From Ancylothrix sp. D3o (GTDB taxonomy: Bacteria > Cyanobacteriota > Cyanobacteriia > Cyanobacteriales > Oscillatoriaceae), in assembly GCF_025370775.1 (NCBI RefSeq), contig NZ_JAMXEX010000005.1, positions 301,880 to 365,879 on the forward strand: a DNA stretch of 64,000 nucleotides, given 5' to 3'. Position numbers and translations under genes: made by a program. The notes below the pieces were generated by a model. That model was not told where the DNA came from and searched no databases. It was given only the letters and a program-made list of their open reading frames with translations. Below, in pieces: positions 1 through 8,494 of this stretch; positions within the stretch are counted from its first letter, which is position 1; every line of letters starts with the position of its first letter.

Positions 1-136
1 GCAACAAATTATAAGTTTGTACCCGATTAGAAAAGCTTTTTAAATAGCGCTGCACCGGCTGAAGTTCTGCCGAAGTTAAATAACGTCCCTCACTAGAGAG
101 TGCCAGTTCTTCCAAAGTTGAATTAAGACTACCCAT
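1..136 (-). CDS. Phycobilisome-like (globin-fold) protein, N-terminal fragment cut by window edge
   Basis: Only the first 45 codons are inside the window; the gene runs off the left edge. The ATG at 136 is preceded by AAGGA about 7 bases upstream. The visible residues contain RYLTSAELQPVQRYLKSF, which matches by eye the N-termini of the two phycobilisome-like proteins at 5277-5741 (TPEELQFLKDYFKSF) and 6660-7121 (KPEEIEAFKQYA). It is therefore probably a third member of that paralogous set, on the same strand as the GvpF/L-like gene, the duplicated unknown and the kinase that follow. Whether the chromophore cysteine is present cannot be seen. Moderate confidence in the family, low in any specific role. 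Confidence 0.55.
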   Translation of the reverse strand, partial: MGSLNSTLEELALSSEGRYLTSAELQPVQRYLKSFSNRVQTYNLL

Positions 137-303
137 TTTTCTGTCCTTTTTTAAACCCCACCTTTAGTTTCAGGCAAACACAAATTTATCGCAAGCAATT
201 GATGTAATTTTTAACATCTCCAGCCCCGTCCGTATTAACTTTTATTAAAAAACATTTCTAAACATCAGTATTTTTACGGATAATTTATCCTTACTCCAGC
301 AAC

Positions 304-1008
304 CTAACTTATGCCCAAATCAGAAAATCCAGCCGCAAAATAATAAGCCGGCATAGCTTCCCCCAAATGTAACTCCCAGTATTTACACCGTTGTTGCCAC
401 TCTTCCACCCGCTGCTTTAGCAACAATTCTTCATTAAGTTTTGTTAACAAATAAACCCTCTCCAACTTGCCCTGCGCCGGTGCCCGCTTCATTTGCGGAT
501 AAGATTCAGAAATCAGCCGCCACAACGCCTCTAATTGTTCAGCTTGTTCGTCTAAAAAAACTTGGCTACTTTGATAGCGTTGCTTTTTCGCCAAAAAATA
601 CTCCTTCCCCCGCGCCTCAACAGAAATAGAAGCCGGCTTAGCCTCCACCGGCACCATTTTCAACAGAAACTCACCCTTCCCCCCCAAAAAACTTAACTTT
701 TGAGAATATTCATCCCGCCTTGCTTGCAAATGAGAAACTAAAACCTCAAGAGAAACAAAACTACTACCAAACCGCAAAGGCAAAACCACCCCTTGCCCAA
801 ACAACTCACAAATCACCCGATCATGGCACAAAACCGCCTGCAACAAATCCTCCTCATTCTGTTGAATTTCCTCCAAAACAATCCCCCTTTCCACAACCGC
901 CGCCAGATCCTCAACAGCAACAACCTCTAACCCACCCTTCATGCCGGTTGGCAAAACAAAATCAGACGCTGGCAACTTTATTAAACCGTACACATAAATC
1001 GCAGCCAT
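304..1008 (-). CDS. GvpF/GvpL family (gas-vesicle type) protein, lone copy
   Basis: 234 residues. The start IYVYGLIKLP, the central LCHDRVICELFGQGVVLPLRFG and the following GKGEFLLKMVP are the hallmarks of the GvpF/GvpL family, whose members take part in gas-vesicle assembly. The length fits single-domain GvpF. No gvpA, gvpC, gvpN or other gas-vesicle gene is present in the 64 kb, and the neighbours are photosystem-assembly-type genes (phycobilisome-like, V4R, ferredoxin, Ser/Thr kinase). The gene is therefore either an orphan from a distant gas-vesicle locus or, as I infer, has a role in this cluster. Same strand as the genes on both sides, with a 115-base spacer to the upstream gene. Confidence 0.8.
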   Translation of the reverse strand: MAAIYVYGLIKLPASDFVLPTGMKGGLEVVAVEDLAAVVERGIVLEEIQQNEEDLLQAVLCHDRVICELFGQGVVLPLRFGSSFVSLEVLVSHLQARRDEYSQKLSFLGGKGEFLLKMVPVEAKPASISVEARGKEYFLAKKQRYQSSQVFLDEQAEQLEALWRLISESYPQMKRAPAQGKLERVYLLTKLNEELLLKQRVEEWQQRCKYWELHLGEAMPAYYFAAGFSDLGIS

Positions 1009-1123
1009 AATTAATATTTCCCCATAGATTTTTACACCCTATCTAGTTGCGCTCATCCTCCTAAAAATAACAGCGATAAAGCGCAACTACATACCCGCAT
1101 CTCTATAACCCCTCAAATCCCAA

Positions 1124-2566
1124 TTACACATCATTATAATCAATTAAACGCCAACCAAAACCCAACTTAATAACCACCGGCACCCCCTCAGCCCCGAAAC
1201 CGCAATATTCCACCTCACAACCATTCAGCAACAAACCCACCTCTGGCAACAACAAAACCTGTTTTCTTAACCACTTCATCAAACTACCAACCGGCACAAA
1301 ATCCCCCAACAAACCACACTCACCAGACTGCACCATCGCATCATTAACAACCGGCATCCCCCGCCACATCAACACATCACCCGTCCTTAAATCTAAACTT
1401 CTCTTCAAAACCCCCGAACTTCTCTCCTTAACAACCAAAACCGGCACCAAACAAAACACCCCATTTCGCCAGCCTAAAGACGGTTGCAAAACCCTCGCCC
1501 CTACCCCACCAACCAACTGCATAACAACCTCAGAACAGCCAATAAGCTGCCATAAAAGCCGCTGTCTAAAATCCTCCAACAAAACCCTTTCATCCCTCAA
1601 AAAATCCCGCAAATAACAAGCCAAATTCACCACATCTAAAACCCCAGTATTTGCCCCATTTTCCTCCAAACAATCCACCATCAAACCCGCAACCTGTTCG
1701 GGTTCCTTCAATGCCAAATTCCCCACCGGCAAATTCATCAAACCATCATTCATCACTCCTTCAAAATAATTCTTTCCCAAAACCGAACCCTGCAAATTCA
1801 GCCCCTCATCCGGCTCCTTAAAATTCTCATCCAAATTCATCACCCCTTCCAAAAAATCCCACGCCAAACTCACCCCAAATTCTCCCGAAGCCCATTGATT
1901 TTGGGGAAACAAAGCCTTGCTTACGAACCCCTCAAAAAAAACATCAAACTTCTCGTAAACCCGGAAAATTATCTGCTGTAATGTTAGCAATAAATTTTCT
2001 GAAAAAACACAACCCCGCCCCAAAAAACCGCCCTTAAACTTAATCAGAAGCGGCGTAAACTGCCCGCCATCAAATACCTCACCAGTCCCCAAATCAACCC
2101 CCCAACAACCCTCAGCAGTTTTTACTTGCAACACCGGCACCAATCGTAAAATTCCTATTTTCCAATCTTCCTCAACATTCAACTTAACCTCAGCTTGCAC
2201 ACCCCCAACCAAACGCATAATATCAGGAGAACTTTTTGCCAAAAACCACAGCAACCGCCGCCCCAAATCTTCTATCAAAACATACCGAGAAGAAAAAAGC
2301 ACTACGCCTTCATAATCCTGTTTTTTCCCATTCAAAGCTTGCACAACCTCGCAAACTTCCTCAGTTAAATAAGGCAACAAATTCTCAGGAGTTGGCTGCA
2401 AATGGGCCGGCCAGCCACCCTCCGGCGAACTGACCTGCTCTACCATAACCATCAGCCGGTGCATAGCTTCCACCGCATCAGATCCCACCGCACCCATTTT
2501 GTGTAGCCGCATCTTTCTGAAGTTATCAGGAAGCTTAACAATAGTTTTTAAATGTTCACTTTTCAT
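1124..2566 (-). CDS. Conserved-looking protein of unknown function with internal duplication
   Basis: 480 residues, no signal peptide or clear membrane segment. I do not recognise the family. The protein is internally duplicated: residues about 97-170 (EDLGRRLLWFLAKSSPDIMR, then LVGGV, ILRLVPVLQVK, VDLGTGEV) match residues about 335-410 (EDFRQRLLWQLIGCSEVVMQ, LVGGV, FCLVPVLVVK, LDLRTGDV). It starts only 11 bases after the stop of the Ser/Thr kinase upstream (2578-4452), so the two are very probably co-transcribed. The function could be as a kinase target or scaffold, but this is only inference from context. Confidence 0.75.
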   Translation of the reverse strand: MKSEHLKTIVKLPDNFRKMRLHKMGAVGSDAVEAMHRLMVMVEQVSSPEGGWPAHLQPTPENLLPYLTEEVCEVVQALNGKKQDYEGVVLFSSRYVLIEDLGRRLLWFLAKSSPDIMRLVGGVQAEVKLNVEEDWKIGILRLVPVLQVKTAEGCWGVDLGTGEVFDGGQFTPLLIKFKGGFLGRGCVFSENLLLTLQQIIFRVYEKFDVFFEGFVSKALFPQNQWASGEFGVSLAWDFLEGVMNLDENFKEPDEGLNLQGSVLGKNYFEGVMNDGLMNLPVGNLALKEPEQVAGLMVDCLEENGANTGVLDVVNLACYLRDFLRDERVLLEDFRQRLLWQLIGCSEVVMQLVGGVGARVLQPSLGWRNGVFCLVPVLVVKERSSGVLKRSLDLRTGDVLMWRGMPVVNDAMVQSGECGLLGDFVPVGSLMKWLRKQVLLLPEVGLLLNGCEVEYCGFGAEGVPVVIKLGFGWRLIDYNDV

Positions 2567-2577
2567 TGACTCGTAAT

Positions 2578-4452
2578 TTACTCTTGTTCTTGAAAGTTCA
2601 AATTAATATCAACCTGAAAATTATAGAGATAATTTTTATCTTCCGTAAAACTCGCCAACAGCAAATTATTCTTACCGCTGCCGGCCAAAGCCGTCGTTAT
2701 TTTTGGCCCATTCAAATAACCCAAATGCTTGCCTTCCTTATCCAAAAACCAAATTTTGCCTTGAGGCGTTCCCAAAACCCAGCCATCAGGAATAGGCGCA
2801 GCTAAAGTCGGCACAGATTCTAACAAAATTCGCGTCACTTGATAAGGCTTTAACCGAATGCGATAAGCCGCAGGAGTGGAGCCTTTTTCAATCCCCAAAA
2901 GCGTGTAAGGTTCGTTGCCCTGAATAAGATTTTCAAACACCAGCGGCACAGCAATCGAAGTCAAATACTGACATCGCCGGTTATAAATTTTAAACACCGT
3001 TTTTTTCTTTTCCAAATCAGAAAAAACCACCGCAATATGCCGACGATCTAAAAAAAATAAATGCGATAAATTTTCAGTCTTCAGCGGCAAACTTCGCACC
3101 GGCACACCATCACCACCCTCCTGACAATCTTGCCAATTTAAAAGCGAATAAACATCTAAAACCCCATTTTTTGCCAGCGCTAACCATCGGCCCCCCGGTT
3201 CCACCGCCGCCTGATAACCATCAGACACCAACCCCACAATTTTTTGCGGCTCCCAAACACCAGCCCTCAACCAAAAAACACCCCCCGTAGTCATCACCAA
3301 ACAACCACCCGCAATCACTTGTAAACCACAAACCTGCAACCCTAAATCAACCTCCCTCCGAGGAGTCGAAAAACTGTCCCAAACCCAAACAAAACTCCCC
3401 CCAGCCGCACAAATCACCGGCCCACAACAACTTAAAAAACTCGAAGCTAACCTAAGCGTTTTTCGCTGAACTTCCGGCAAAGGTTTCAAGTGCAGTAAAT
3501 CCTCAGAATCACTCCCCAAAGGCACCCTTTGATATTTCAAAGATTTAACCGCCGGATCATCCAAAGCCTCACGCAAAGCCTGAGCCATTTCCGCAGCACT
3601 ACTGTAACGGCGAGCCGGCAATTTTTCCAGAGACTTTTTAACAATAACTTGCAGAGACAAAGGCCAAGTTTGAGGAACCTCTACACGTTCATTTAAATGC
3701 GCCCACATCAACTTGCGTGGCATTCCCACAAAAGGCCGATTTCCCATCAGCAATTCAAACAACATAATACCCACAGCATACACATCAGAAACCGGCGAAT
3801 AAAGACCATAAAAACGTTCAGGAGCCATATAAGCAGGCGTGCCCATTGCCAAATCGTGAGAAAGTTCTTGATGAACCCCAATATTTTGCTTTTTCTGCAC
3901 GCGAATTGCCAGCCCAAAATCAGAAATTTTCGGAAGCCAACCGGCACTCCCCAAACTCAGCAAAATATTATCCGGCTTCATATCACAATGCACAATTCCT
4001 TGGCGATGCGTATATTCCAAACCCGACAAAATACCAATCACCAAACGCAAAGCTTCCGCCAATTTTAGCCCATTGTCTTGTTCCATCAAATTGCGAAGCG
4101 TTCCCCCCTCGCAATAATCCATCACCAAATACCTACCCGTCGCCGTATGTTCCAAAGCCAAACAGCCAACAATAGCTGGATGACGTAGCGTAATCAACGA
4201 CCACAATTCACGCAAAAACTTATTCGTGGGAGAATTATGATGGCTCAGTTCTTTAAGCGCCACAATTTCGCCAGTCGGGCGAATATTCGCACAAAAAACA
4301 CGCCCAAATTGACCTTGACCAATTTGAGATAAAATTCGATACTTAGAGTGCTGCTGGCCGCTAGAAGCAACCCCCTCAGCCTGCGAAGTCAAATTCTTTA
4401 CCATCCCACACGCCCCAAAGATCGCTATTACCGGCAAGCCTTCGCCAAGCAT
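2578..4452 (-). CDS. Eukaryotic-type serine/threonine protein kinase with C-terminal propeller-like region
   Basis: 624 residues, possibly 608 if the second ATG (4404) is used. Kinase domain at about residues 37-300: glycine loop GQGQFGRV, catalytic Lys in VALKE, HCDMKPDN as the catalytic loop (HCD in place of HRD, common in cyanobacteria), DFG, and APE in YMAPE. All catalytic residues are present, so it should be active. The remaining 300 residues contain alternating hydrophobic strands (for example VICAAGGSFVWVWDS) that look like a beta-propeller sensor or binding module. It is divergently placed from the ferredoxin gene at 4753 and heads a probable operon with the 480-residue unknown. In Synechocystis a comparable kinase (slr0152) ends the photosystem II assembly cluster (recalled, not checked). 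Confidence 0.88.
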   Translation of the reverse strand: MLGEGLPVIAIFGACGMVKNLTSQAEGVASSGQQHSKYRILSQIGQGQFGRVFCANIRPTGEIVALKELSHHNSPTNKFLRELWSLITLRHPAIVGCLALEHTATGRYLVMDYCEGGTLRNLMEQDNGLKLAEALRLVIGILSGLEYTHRQGIVHCDMKPDNILLSLGSAGWLPKISDFGLAIRVQKKQNIGVHQELSHDLAMGTPAYMAPERFYGLYSPVSDVYAVGIMLFELLMGNRPFVGMPRKLMWAHLNERVEVPQTWPLSLQVIVKKSLEKLPARRYSSAAEMAQALREALDDPAVKSLKYQRVPLGSDSEDLLHLKPLPEVQRKTLRLASSFLSCCGPVICAAGGSFVWVWDSFSTPRREVDLGLQVCGLQVIAGGCLVMTTGGVFWLRAGVWEPQKIVGLVSDGYQAAVEPGGRWLALAKNGVLDVYSLLNWQDCQEGGDGVPVRSLPLKTENLSHLFFLDRRHIAVVFSDLEKKKTVFKIYNRRCQYLTSIAVPLVFENLIQGNEPYTLLGIEKGSTPAAYRIRLKPYQVTRILLESVPTLAAPIPDGWVLGTPQGKIWFLDKEGKHLGYLNGPKITTALAGSGKNNLLLASFTEDKNYLYNFQVDINLNFQEQE

Positions 4453-4752
4453 CAGAGCTTTGATGCCGTTTCAGTTGAGTTGTATTAAGAGTATCACGCT
4501 TCGCCACCCCAGAGGAGAATTTGGCATCTGTGCGCCCCAAGTCTCGAAAAAACTTCCCCACACCGGCTTGTTGAATATTGCAAATTTAGTCACAATTAGC
4601 CCCAAGCGTGAAAATTTTTCTCGGCAGATATATCTTAGTATTAATACTGTTTGCTTTTCTGCCAATAGCTGCGCCCGTCCCAGCTAAGAAAAAAAACATT
4701 GCAAAAACCACCCTTTGGAAAACCACCCTCACCCCTATCAACGCGCGAAAAT

Positions 4753-5235
4753 ATGGCAAAAACAATTAGATTAGACCCCCTCGCCTTAGAGACTTCAGTT
4801 AAAACCAATTCAAACATTCTCTCCGCTTTAATCGCCAATGAACTAAACGTTTTAAAAGAATGTGGTGGGCGAGGAATGTGTGCCACTTGTCACGTTTATA
4901 TTAAACAAGGAATGGACGGTTTATCACCCGTTCAACGCCGCGAACAGCGAACCCTAGAAGTCATTACCACCGCCTCCACAAACTCCCGTCTTGCTTGTCA
5001 AGCACGAGTCTTAGATGAAGGCGTCATCGTTGAAGTCCCCACCGGGATGTATATCAACGCCATTCAAGATATTAACGCCCTCATAGGACGTCGTGCAGAA
5101 CAAAATCTTTTGCACCCAATCACCGGCCAAGTAGTCGTAGAAGCCGGTAAATTAATCACTCGTTCTGTGATCAGCCAACTAGAAGAAACTCGCCTCCAAG
5201 TTGGGCAATATCTCGCCCAAACCCGCGATGCTTAA
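4753..5235 (+). CDS. [2Fe-2S] ferredoxin with C-terminal extension (Slr0148-like)
   Basis: 160 residues from the ATG at 4753; an in-frame TTG at 4699 would add 18 residues with no similarity to ferredoxins. The cluster binding pattern is C-GGRGM-C-AT-C plus a distal Cys in RLACQ, i.e. CX5CX2C as in adrenodoxin-type proteins rather than the CX4CX2C of plant-type PetF. About 70 residues follow the usual end of the fold, including DINALIGRRAEQNLLHPITG and VVVEAGKLITRSVI. The gene is divergent from the kinase, and the phycobilisome-like gene follows 41 bases after its stop, suggesting a two-gene operon. Likely role is electron transfer or Fe-S sensing in photosystem assembly, inferred from the cluster. 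Confidence 0.82.
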   Translation: MAKTIRLDPLALETSVKTNSNILSALIANELNVLKECGGRGMCATCHVYIKQGMDGLSPVQRREQRTLEVITTASTNSRLACQARVLDEGVIVEVPTGMYINAIQDINALIGRRAEQNLLHPITGQVVVEAGKLITRSVISQLEETRLQVGQYLAQTRDA

Positions 5236-5276
5236 ACATTTTTTCCCCCTCTAGCCCGTACAAAAAAGCCAAAACT

Positions 5277-5741
5277 ATGTTAACTCAATTTGCCCGCTTG
5301 ACTGTAGCCGCCGATGGACGCTACGCCACCCCCGAAGAACTACAATTTTTAAAAGATTATTTCAAATCTTTTAATCTCCGCCTCAGCGCTTATCAAAAAA
5401 TTCGCGCCGCAGAACCCGAAATTCTCCGCAAAGTTCAAGCCAAAATTCAATCCATAGATCCGACTTTATTTCATAGCGGTTCCCAAGATGTCACCAATAA
5501 ATGGAAAATTGATACAGTGCGAGTTTTGCGCCACACCGCCGCCGCCTTACTCTTCAACGATAGAGACAGATTTAAAGAGCAATTTATTACCTGGTTTCAA
5601 ACCATTTTAAAAGCCATGAACGTTGAGCGCAGTGCCGATCTGACTTATCAAGTTATGCTAGAAGTTATCTGCCAATATTTAACCCCAGAAGAAGCCGCCC
5701 TTTTTGTCCCCATTTGGGAACTAAACCGCATTAAAGCTTAA
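5277..5741 (+). CDS. Phycobilisome-like protein lacking the chromophore cysteine
   Basis: 154 residues, close to the 160 of phycobiliprotein subunits, with an all-helical pattern. The segment WKIDTVRVLRHTAAALLFND aligns by eye with the KCxRDIxYYLRxVTYCLVAG region of allophycocyanin/phycocyanin subunits, but the bilin-attaching Cys is absent. The only Cys (VICQYL) is near the C-terminus. It is therefore probably a non-chromophorylated member of the phycobilisome protein family, as in the Synechocystis slr0146/slr0149 type genes (recalled). It follows the ferredoxin by 41 bases on the same strand and converges on the V4R gene. Confidence 0.75.
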   Translation: MLTQFARLTVAADGRYATPEELQFLKDYFKSFNLRLSAYQKIRAAEPEILRKVQAKIQSIDPTLFHSGSQDVTNKWKIDTVRVLRHTAAALLFNDRDRFKEQFITWFQTILKAMNVERSADLTYQVMLEVICQYLTPEEAALFVPIWELNRIKA

Positions 5742-5745
5742 GTTA

Positions 5746-5781
5746 TCAATAGTCATTTGTCATTGATCAAATGACTATTGA
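5746..5781. terminator. Perfect 14-bp stem-loop between convergent genes, STRR-like
   Basis: TCAATAGTCATTTG at 5746-5759 is exactly complementary to 5768-5781, with an 8-base loop. It sits between the stops of the phycobilisome-like gene (5741) and the V4R gene (5789). It is built of TCATTTG/TCATTGA heptamers like the STRR repeats elsewhere in the window. There is no long T-run, so termination is inferred from position. Confidence 0.5.
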
Positions 5782-5788
5782 CCATTAA

Positions 5789-6448
5789 TTATTGACTTAA
5801 CAAAAGGCTCATAATTTCCTCGTCATTTTTGCCCTCTGTTATCCAAACATCCACCGGCTTAAGGCGGTCAGCCAAACCCAAAAGAAAACGGTTTGTCTCT
5901 GCCTTTAAAGACTCGCAACTCGTTTGCACACAATGCAACTCTCTGCCCGTCAGTTGGCTAAAAAATGAACTCAAAATCCCCGCCTCTAAATGGCATACCG
6001 GACGATTAGTAGGGGGCGCATATTTCGCATAGGGAGAATGGGTAATTCTCACCTCTAAAAACCCATTTTGATAATATTTTTGTTCCAGCGCCAAACTTCC
6101 CCAGCCCAAAGTTTTCCAACACTGTTGTAAACACTGCACAAACTCCACCATTTCCATTGTCGCCAGCGGTTTCCCATAATACTCACTCACTTCTTCGGAA
6201 AACCGGCCATAAAAATTTTTACCCCACCACCGGCCACAATTAAACAACACCAGACGCGCCGCTTGGCCGGTTTCTTGTTCCAAACCCAGATACATTGCCT
6301 CAATTAAAGTTTCCGGCAAAGCAAGTAATCGATCACCCCGCCGGTTTTCCAGCAAACCTAACTCTAAATCGCCACGAATATAAGCACTTGCTGCAAAATA
6401 ATTCCCAGGAATTCTACGAGACTCAAGCAAATCCGACATTGTAATCAT
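5789..6448 (-). CDS. V4R domain protein, photosystem-assembly type
   Basis: 219 residues. The C-terminal part, CHLEAGILSSFFSQLTGREL then HCVQTSCESLKAETNRFLLG, is the characteristic V4R (4-vinyl reductase-like) small-molecule-binding fold with its paired cysteines. The N-terminal half, with NCGRWWGKNFYGRFSEEV, matches the pre-V4R helical region seen in such proteins. In Synechocystis two V4R proteins (slr0144, slr0147) belong to a photosystem II assembly cluster (recalled) and have been proposed to handle chlorophyll or its precursors. ATG at 6448; a second Met at residue 4 is possible. Convergent with the phycobilisome-like gene. Confidence 0.8.
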   Translation of the reverse strand: MITMSDLLESRRIPGNYFAASAYIRGDLELGLLENRRGDRLLALPETLIEAMYLGLEQETGQAARLVLFNCGRWWGKNFYGRFSEEVSEYYGKPLATMEMVEFVQCLQQCWKTLGWGSLALEQKYYQNGFLEVRITHSPYAKYAPPTNRPVCHLEAGILSSFFSQLTGRELHCVQTSCESLKAETNRFLLGLADRLKPVDVWITEGKNDEEIMSLLLSQ

Positions 6449-6659
6449 AACAGTTTCCCACCCAAAAATTCACAAACCTACAACACCTAAAGACCTTGCC
6501 AACCACTCACCAACCTCTCATCCCATCCCCCGTCTCCGACAAGACAAGACGGCTAACAATTCTGGGAGAAGCAGTTAAAAATCACCCCTTTCTTAAACGC
6601 GAAAAGGAGTTAGGGCGCTAGGTTATTCTAACTTTAAAATACCCTGACTCCCGGCCATT

Positions 6660-7121
6660 TCATCCTTCTATAAGCATTGTCTTTGACTTACTTAAAAACG
6701 GCTGAAGCAACGCCAAGGCCGGCGGAGCCATCAGCGTTTTAAGCTGATTTTGCAACAATTGATAAAGTTTCGTTTCAATTTCCATTGATTGATGAGTTTG
6801 GACAAGACCTTTCAACCAATCAAGTAAATTCGTTTCTAAATATTGGGCATCATTCGTCAACATTGCCATTGCACTATAACGCAACACCAACACCCAATGC
6901 TTCAAAGACCGCTCCAAAGTTTCTTGAGGAACCTGTGGAAAAGCCGCCACCAACTGATCCGCAATCGGTTGAAAAATCTTCACCTCATTCTCTCGCAAAA
7001 ATTCATAAGTTTTGAGGCTTTGAGCAATATTAATCGCATATTGTTTAAACGCCTCAATTTCTTCTGGTTTCAAGTAACGAGTTTCGGCCTCTTCTATGAG
7101 GGTTTCTATTTTTGGGTGCAT
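6660..7121 (-). CDS. Phycobilisome-like protein, cysteine-free
   Basis: 153 residues, all-helical, and no cysteine anywhere, so it cannot attach a bilin by thioether. TRYLKPEEIEAFKQYAINIA and the ETLERSLKHWVLVLRYSAMA region align by eye with the phycobilisome-like protein at 5277-5741 (identical L/V-RY/RH-SA/TA-A pattern). It lies downstream of the 101-residue protein and V4R genes on the same strand (spacer about 160 bases) and upstream of the second V4R gene. Probably a structural or chaperone-type paralogue within the same cluster. Confidence 0.68.
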   Translation of the reverse strand: MHPKIETLIEEAETRYLKPEEIEAFKQYAINIAQSLKTYEFLRENEVKIFQPIADQLVAAFPQVPQETLERSLKHWVLVLRYSAMAMLTNDAQYLETNLLDWLKGLVQTHQSMEIETKLYQLLQNQLKTLMAPPALALLQPFLSKSKTMLIEG

Positions 7122-7283
7122 CTCTTTAAAAAAAAAGGGGTAATCAGTTTAAAAGCCTCTCCCAATCGCAACTTTTTCTCGTCAGCCCCAAACTGTCTGC
7201 TATGACTTGGGCTAGGGCTTAGGAATTTATTGTGCCAAAGAGAGAATTTTTTCCTAGCCGTTTTCAAACTTCAAAAAAAGCCA

Positions 7284-7589
7284 TTAAAACAGATCCATAA
7301 GATCCGCCAGCGTCGATTGTTTTTGGGTTTCAGCAGTTTTTACAGACACCGCCCGCAGCGGTTTTGTAGCCATTGCAACCATTGGAGTTCCCTCCCAAGG
7401 CAAAGCGCCAAAAAACTCCCGCACCGTCACCGTAAAAGGCAGCGGATCTCCGGGCTGCATTTGTTGCAACTCCACCGGCTGACCGGCCCAGTTACACTCT
7501 CCAAAAAAAGCCTCAACAGAAAGTTTTAACCAAGACGAATCCTTACCGTTTTTAACTTTCCCATTTTGACTTAAAGAACTCGAATTCAT
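7284..7589 (-). CDS. Small conserved-cluster protein (possible Slr0145-like)
   Basis: 101 residues, soluble, beginning with a low-complexity Ser/Lys segment. The core WLKLSVEAFFGECNWAGQPV and the later FTVTVREFFGALPWEGTP are two similar F-F-G...W-x-G blocks, suggesting a small internal repeat. Its ATG overlaps the V4R stop (ATGA), a strong sign of translational coupling. I recall a short protein in the equivalent Synechocystis cluster (slr0145) but cannot confirm homology. Function unknown. Confidence 0.68.
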   Translation of the reverse strand: MNSSSLSQNGKVKNGKDSSWLKLSVEAFFGECNWAGQPVELQQMQPGDPLPFTVTVREFFGALPWEGTPMVAMATKPLRAVSVKTAETQKQSTLADLMDLF

Positions 7590-8302
7590 TTCAATCGCTC
7601 CCCATCCAGCAAGCGTTTTTGAATATCGCGGGCCGTTGCGCCTTCATTAAGCCAAAAAGACGCCGCATCAATGCGATCTTTATTCCCCAGCAAAAACTTA
7701 CAATAAGTTTCCCCCATCGAATAACACTGAATTTCAATACAGTTTAAAGGCTTTTTCACCAAACTGCTAAAAAACCCAGAAAACAAACCCGCATAAAGAA
7801 AACAAACCGGTTTCCCCACATCTCCCAAAGTACGAGCCACCGCCGAATCAAACAAATTGATAAAAATAAACCCTTGTTTGCGGTCACTCATATCAACCTC
7901 CCACCGGCCCCAACCTTGAGCCGTAAAAGGCCACCACCAAGTTTCCAACAAAAACATCAAATTAGAATTGTGGATATCACGGTCAAATTCTTTTTCAAAC
8001 CAATCTCGAAAAACCAGCGCATCACGAGTTCCCCACTGAGTGCCAATGGTGTACATAATCACGCTAGAAGCATTACCCACTTCTTCTTCCAAACCTTCTT
8101 GTAACCCAATAATAAAATCTTCACTTGTGAAGATATTTCGGCTATCATTCCAATCGGTAATAATGCCGGTAGAGTTATCCATTTGGAAAAAATCTTGAAA
8201 TCCATAATGGTTATGCTTTTTAGGCCGCTTACCCTTTTGGGAGTGGCGCTCTTGAGCAGAAGCAGGTTTTATCGACGTTTCCCGGTTCGGGGCCATAGTC
8301 AT
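7586..8302 (-). CDS. V4R domain protein, photosystem-assembly type (second copy)
   Basis: 238 residues from the ATG at 8302. I prefer this start because GGAG lies 9 bases upstream, whereas the longer frame (TTG at 8344) has no ribosome site. The C-terminal V4R segment reads CFLYAGLFSGFFSSLVKKPL then CIEIQCYSMGETYCKFLLG, with conserved Cys, Gly and aromatic positions shared with the V4R protein at 5789-6448. The first 60 residues are basic and low-complexity. It overlaps the next gene by ATGA and is probably the first gene of a three-gene operon running leftward (V4R, 101-residue protein, phycobilisome-like). Likely binds a tetrapyrrole or hydrophobic ligand (family inference). Confidence 0.82.
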   Translation of the reverse strand: MTMAPNRETSIKPASAQERHSQKGKRPKKHNHYGFQDFFQMDNSTGIITDWNDSRNIFTSEDFIIGLQEGLEEEVGNASSVIMYTIGTQWGTRDALVFRDWFEKEFDRDIHNSNLMFLLETWWWPFTAQGWGRWEVDMSDRKQGFIFINLFDSAVARTLGDVGKPVCFLYAGLFSGFFSSLVKKPLNCIEIQCYSMGETYCKFLLGNKDRIDAASFWLNEGATARDIQKRLLDGERLK

Positions 8303-8494
8303 ATTTGGAACGCTCCTTGATGGGATCACTGGCTGTGAAAACAAAGCAATAGATATCGCTCTTTAATTTTAATCCTGATGCTTGATTTATGGTTCATTTC
8401 TTTATATCTGTGAAACAGCAGCATTTCTCGTCACGAGAAGAACCTGCTCGCTCAAGCTCTCCCCCAAGCGCGTCGTCGAACCGCCGTCTACAAT

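Noticed and set aside
4699-4752. N-terminal extension of the ferredoxin from a TTG
   Set aside because: Adds QKPPFGKPPSPLS-type residues not seen in ferredoxins; the ATG at 4753 fits the fold start.
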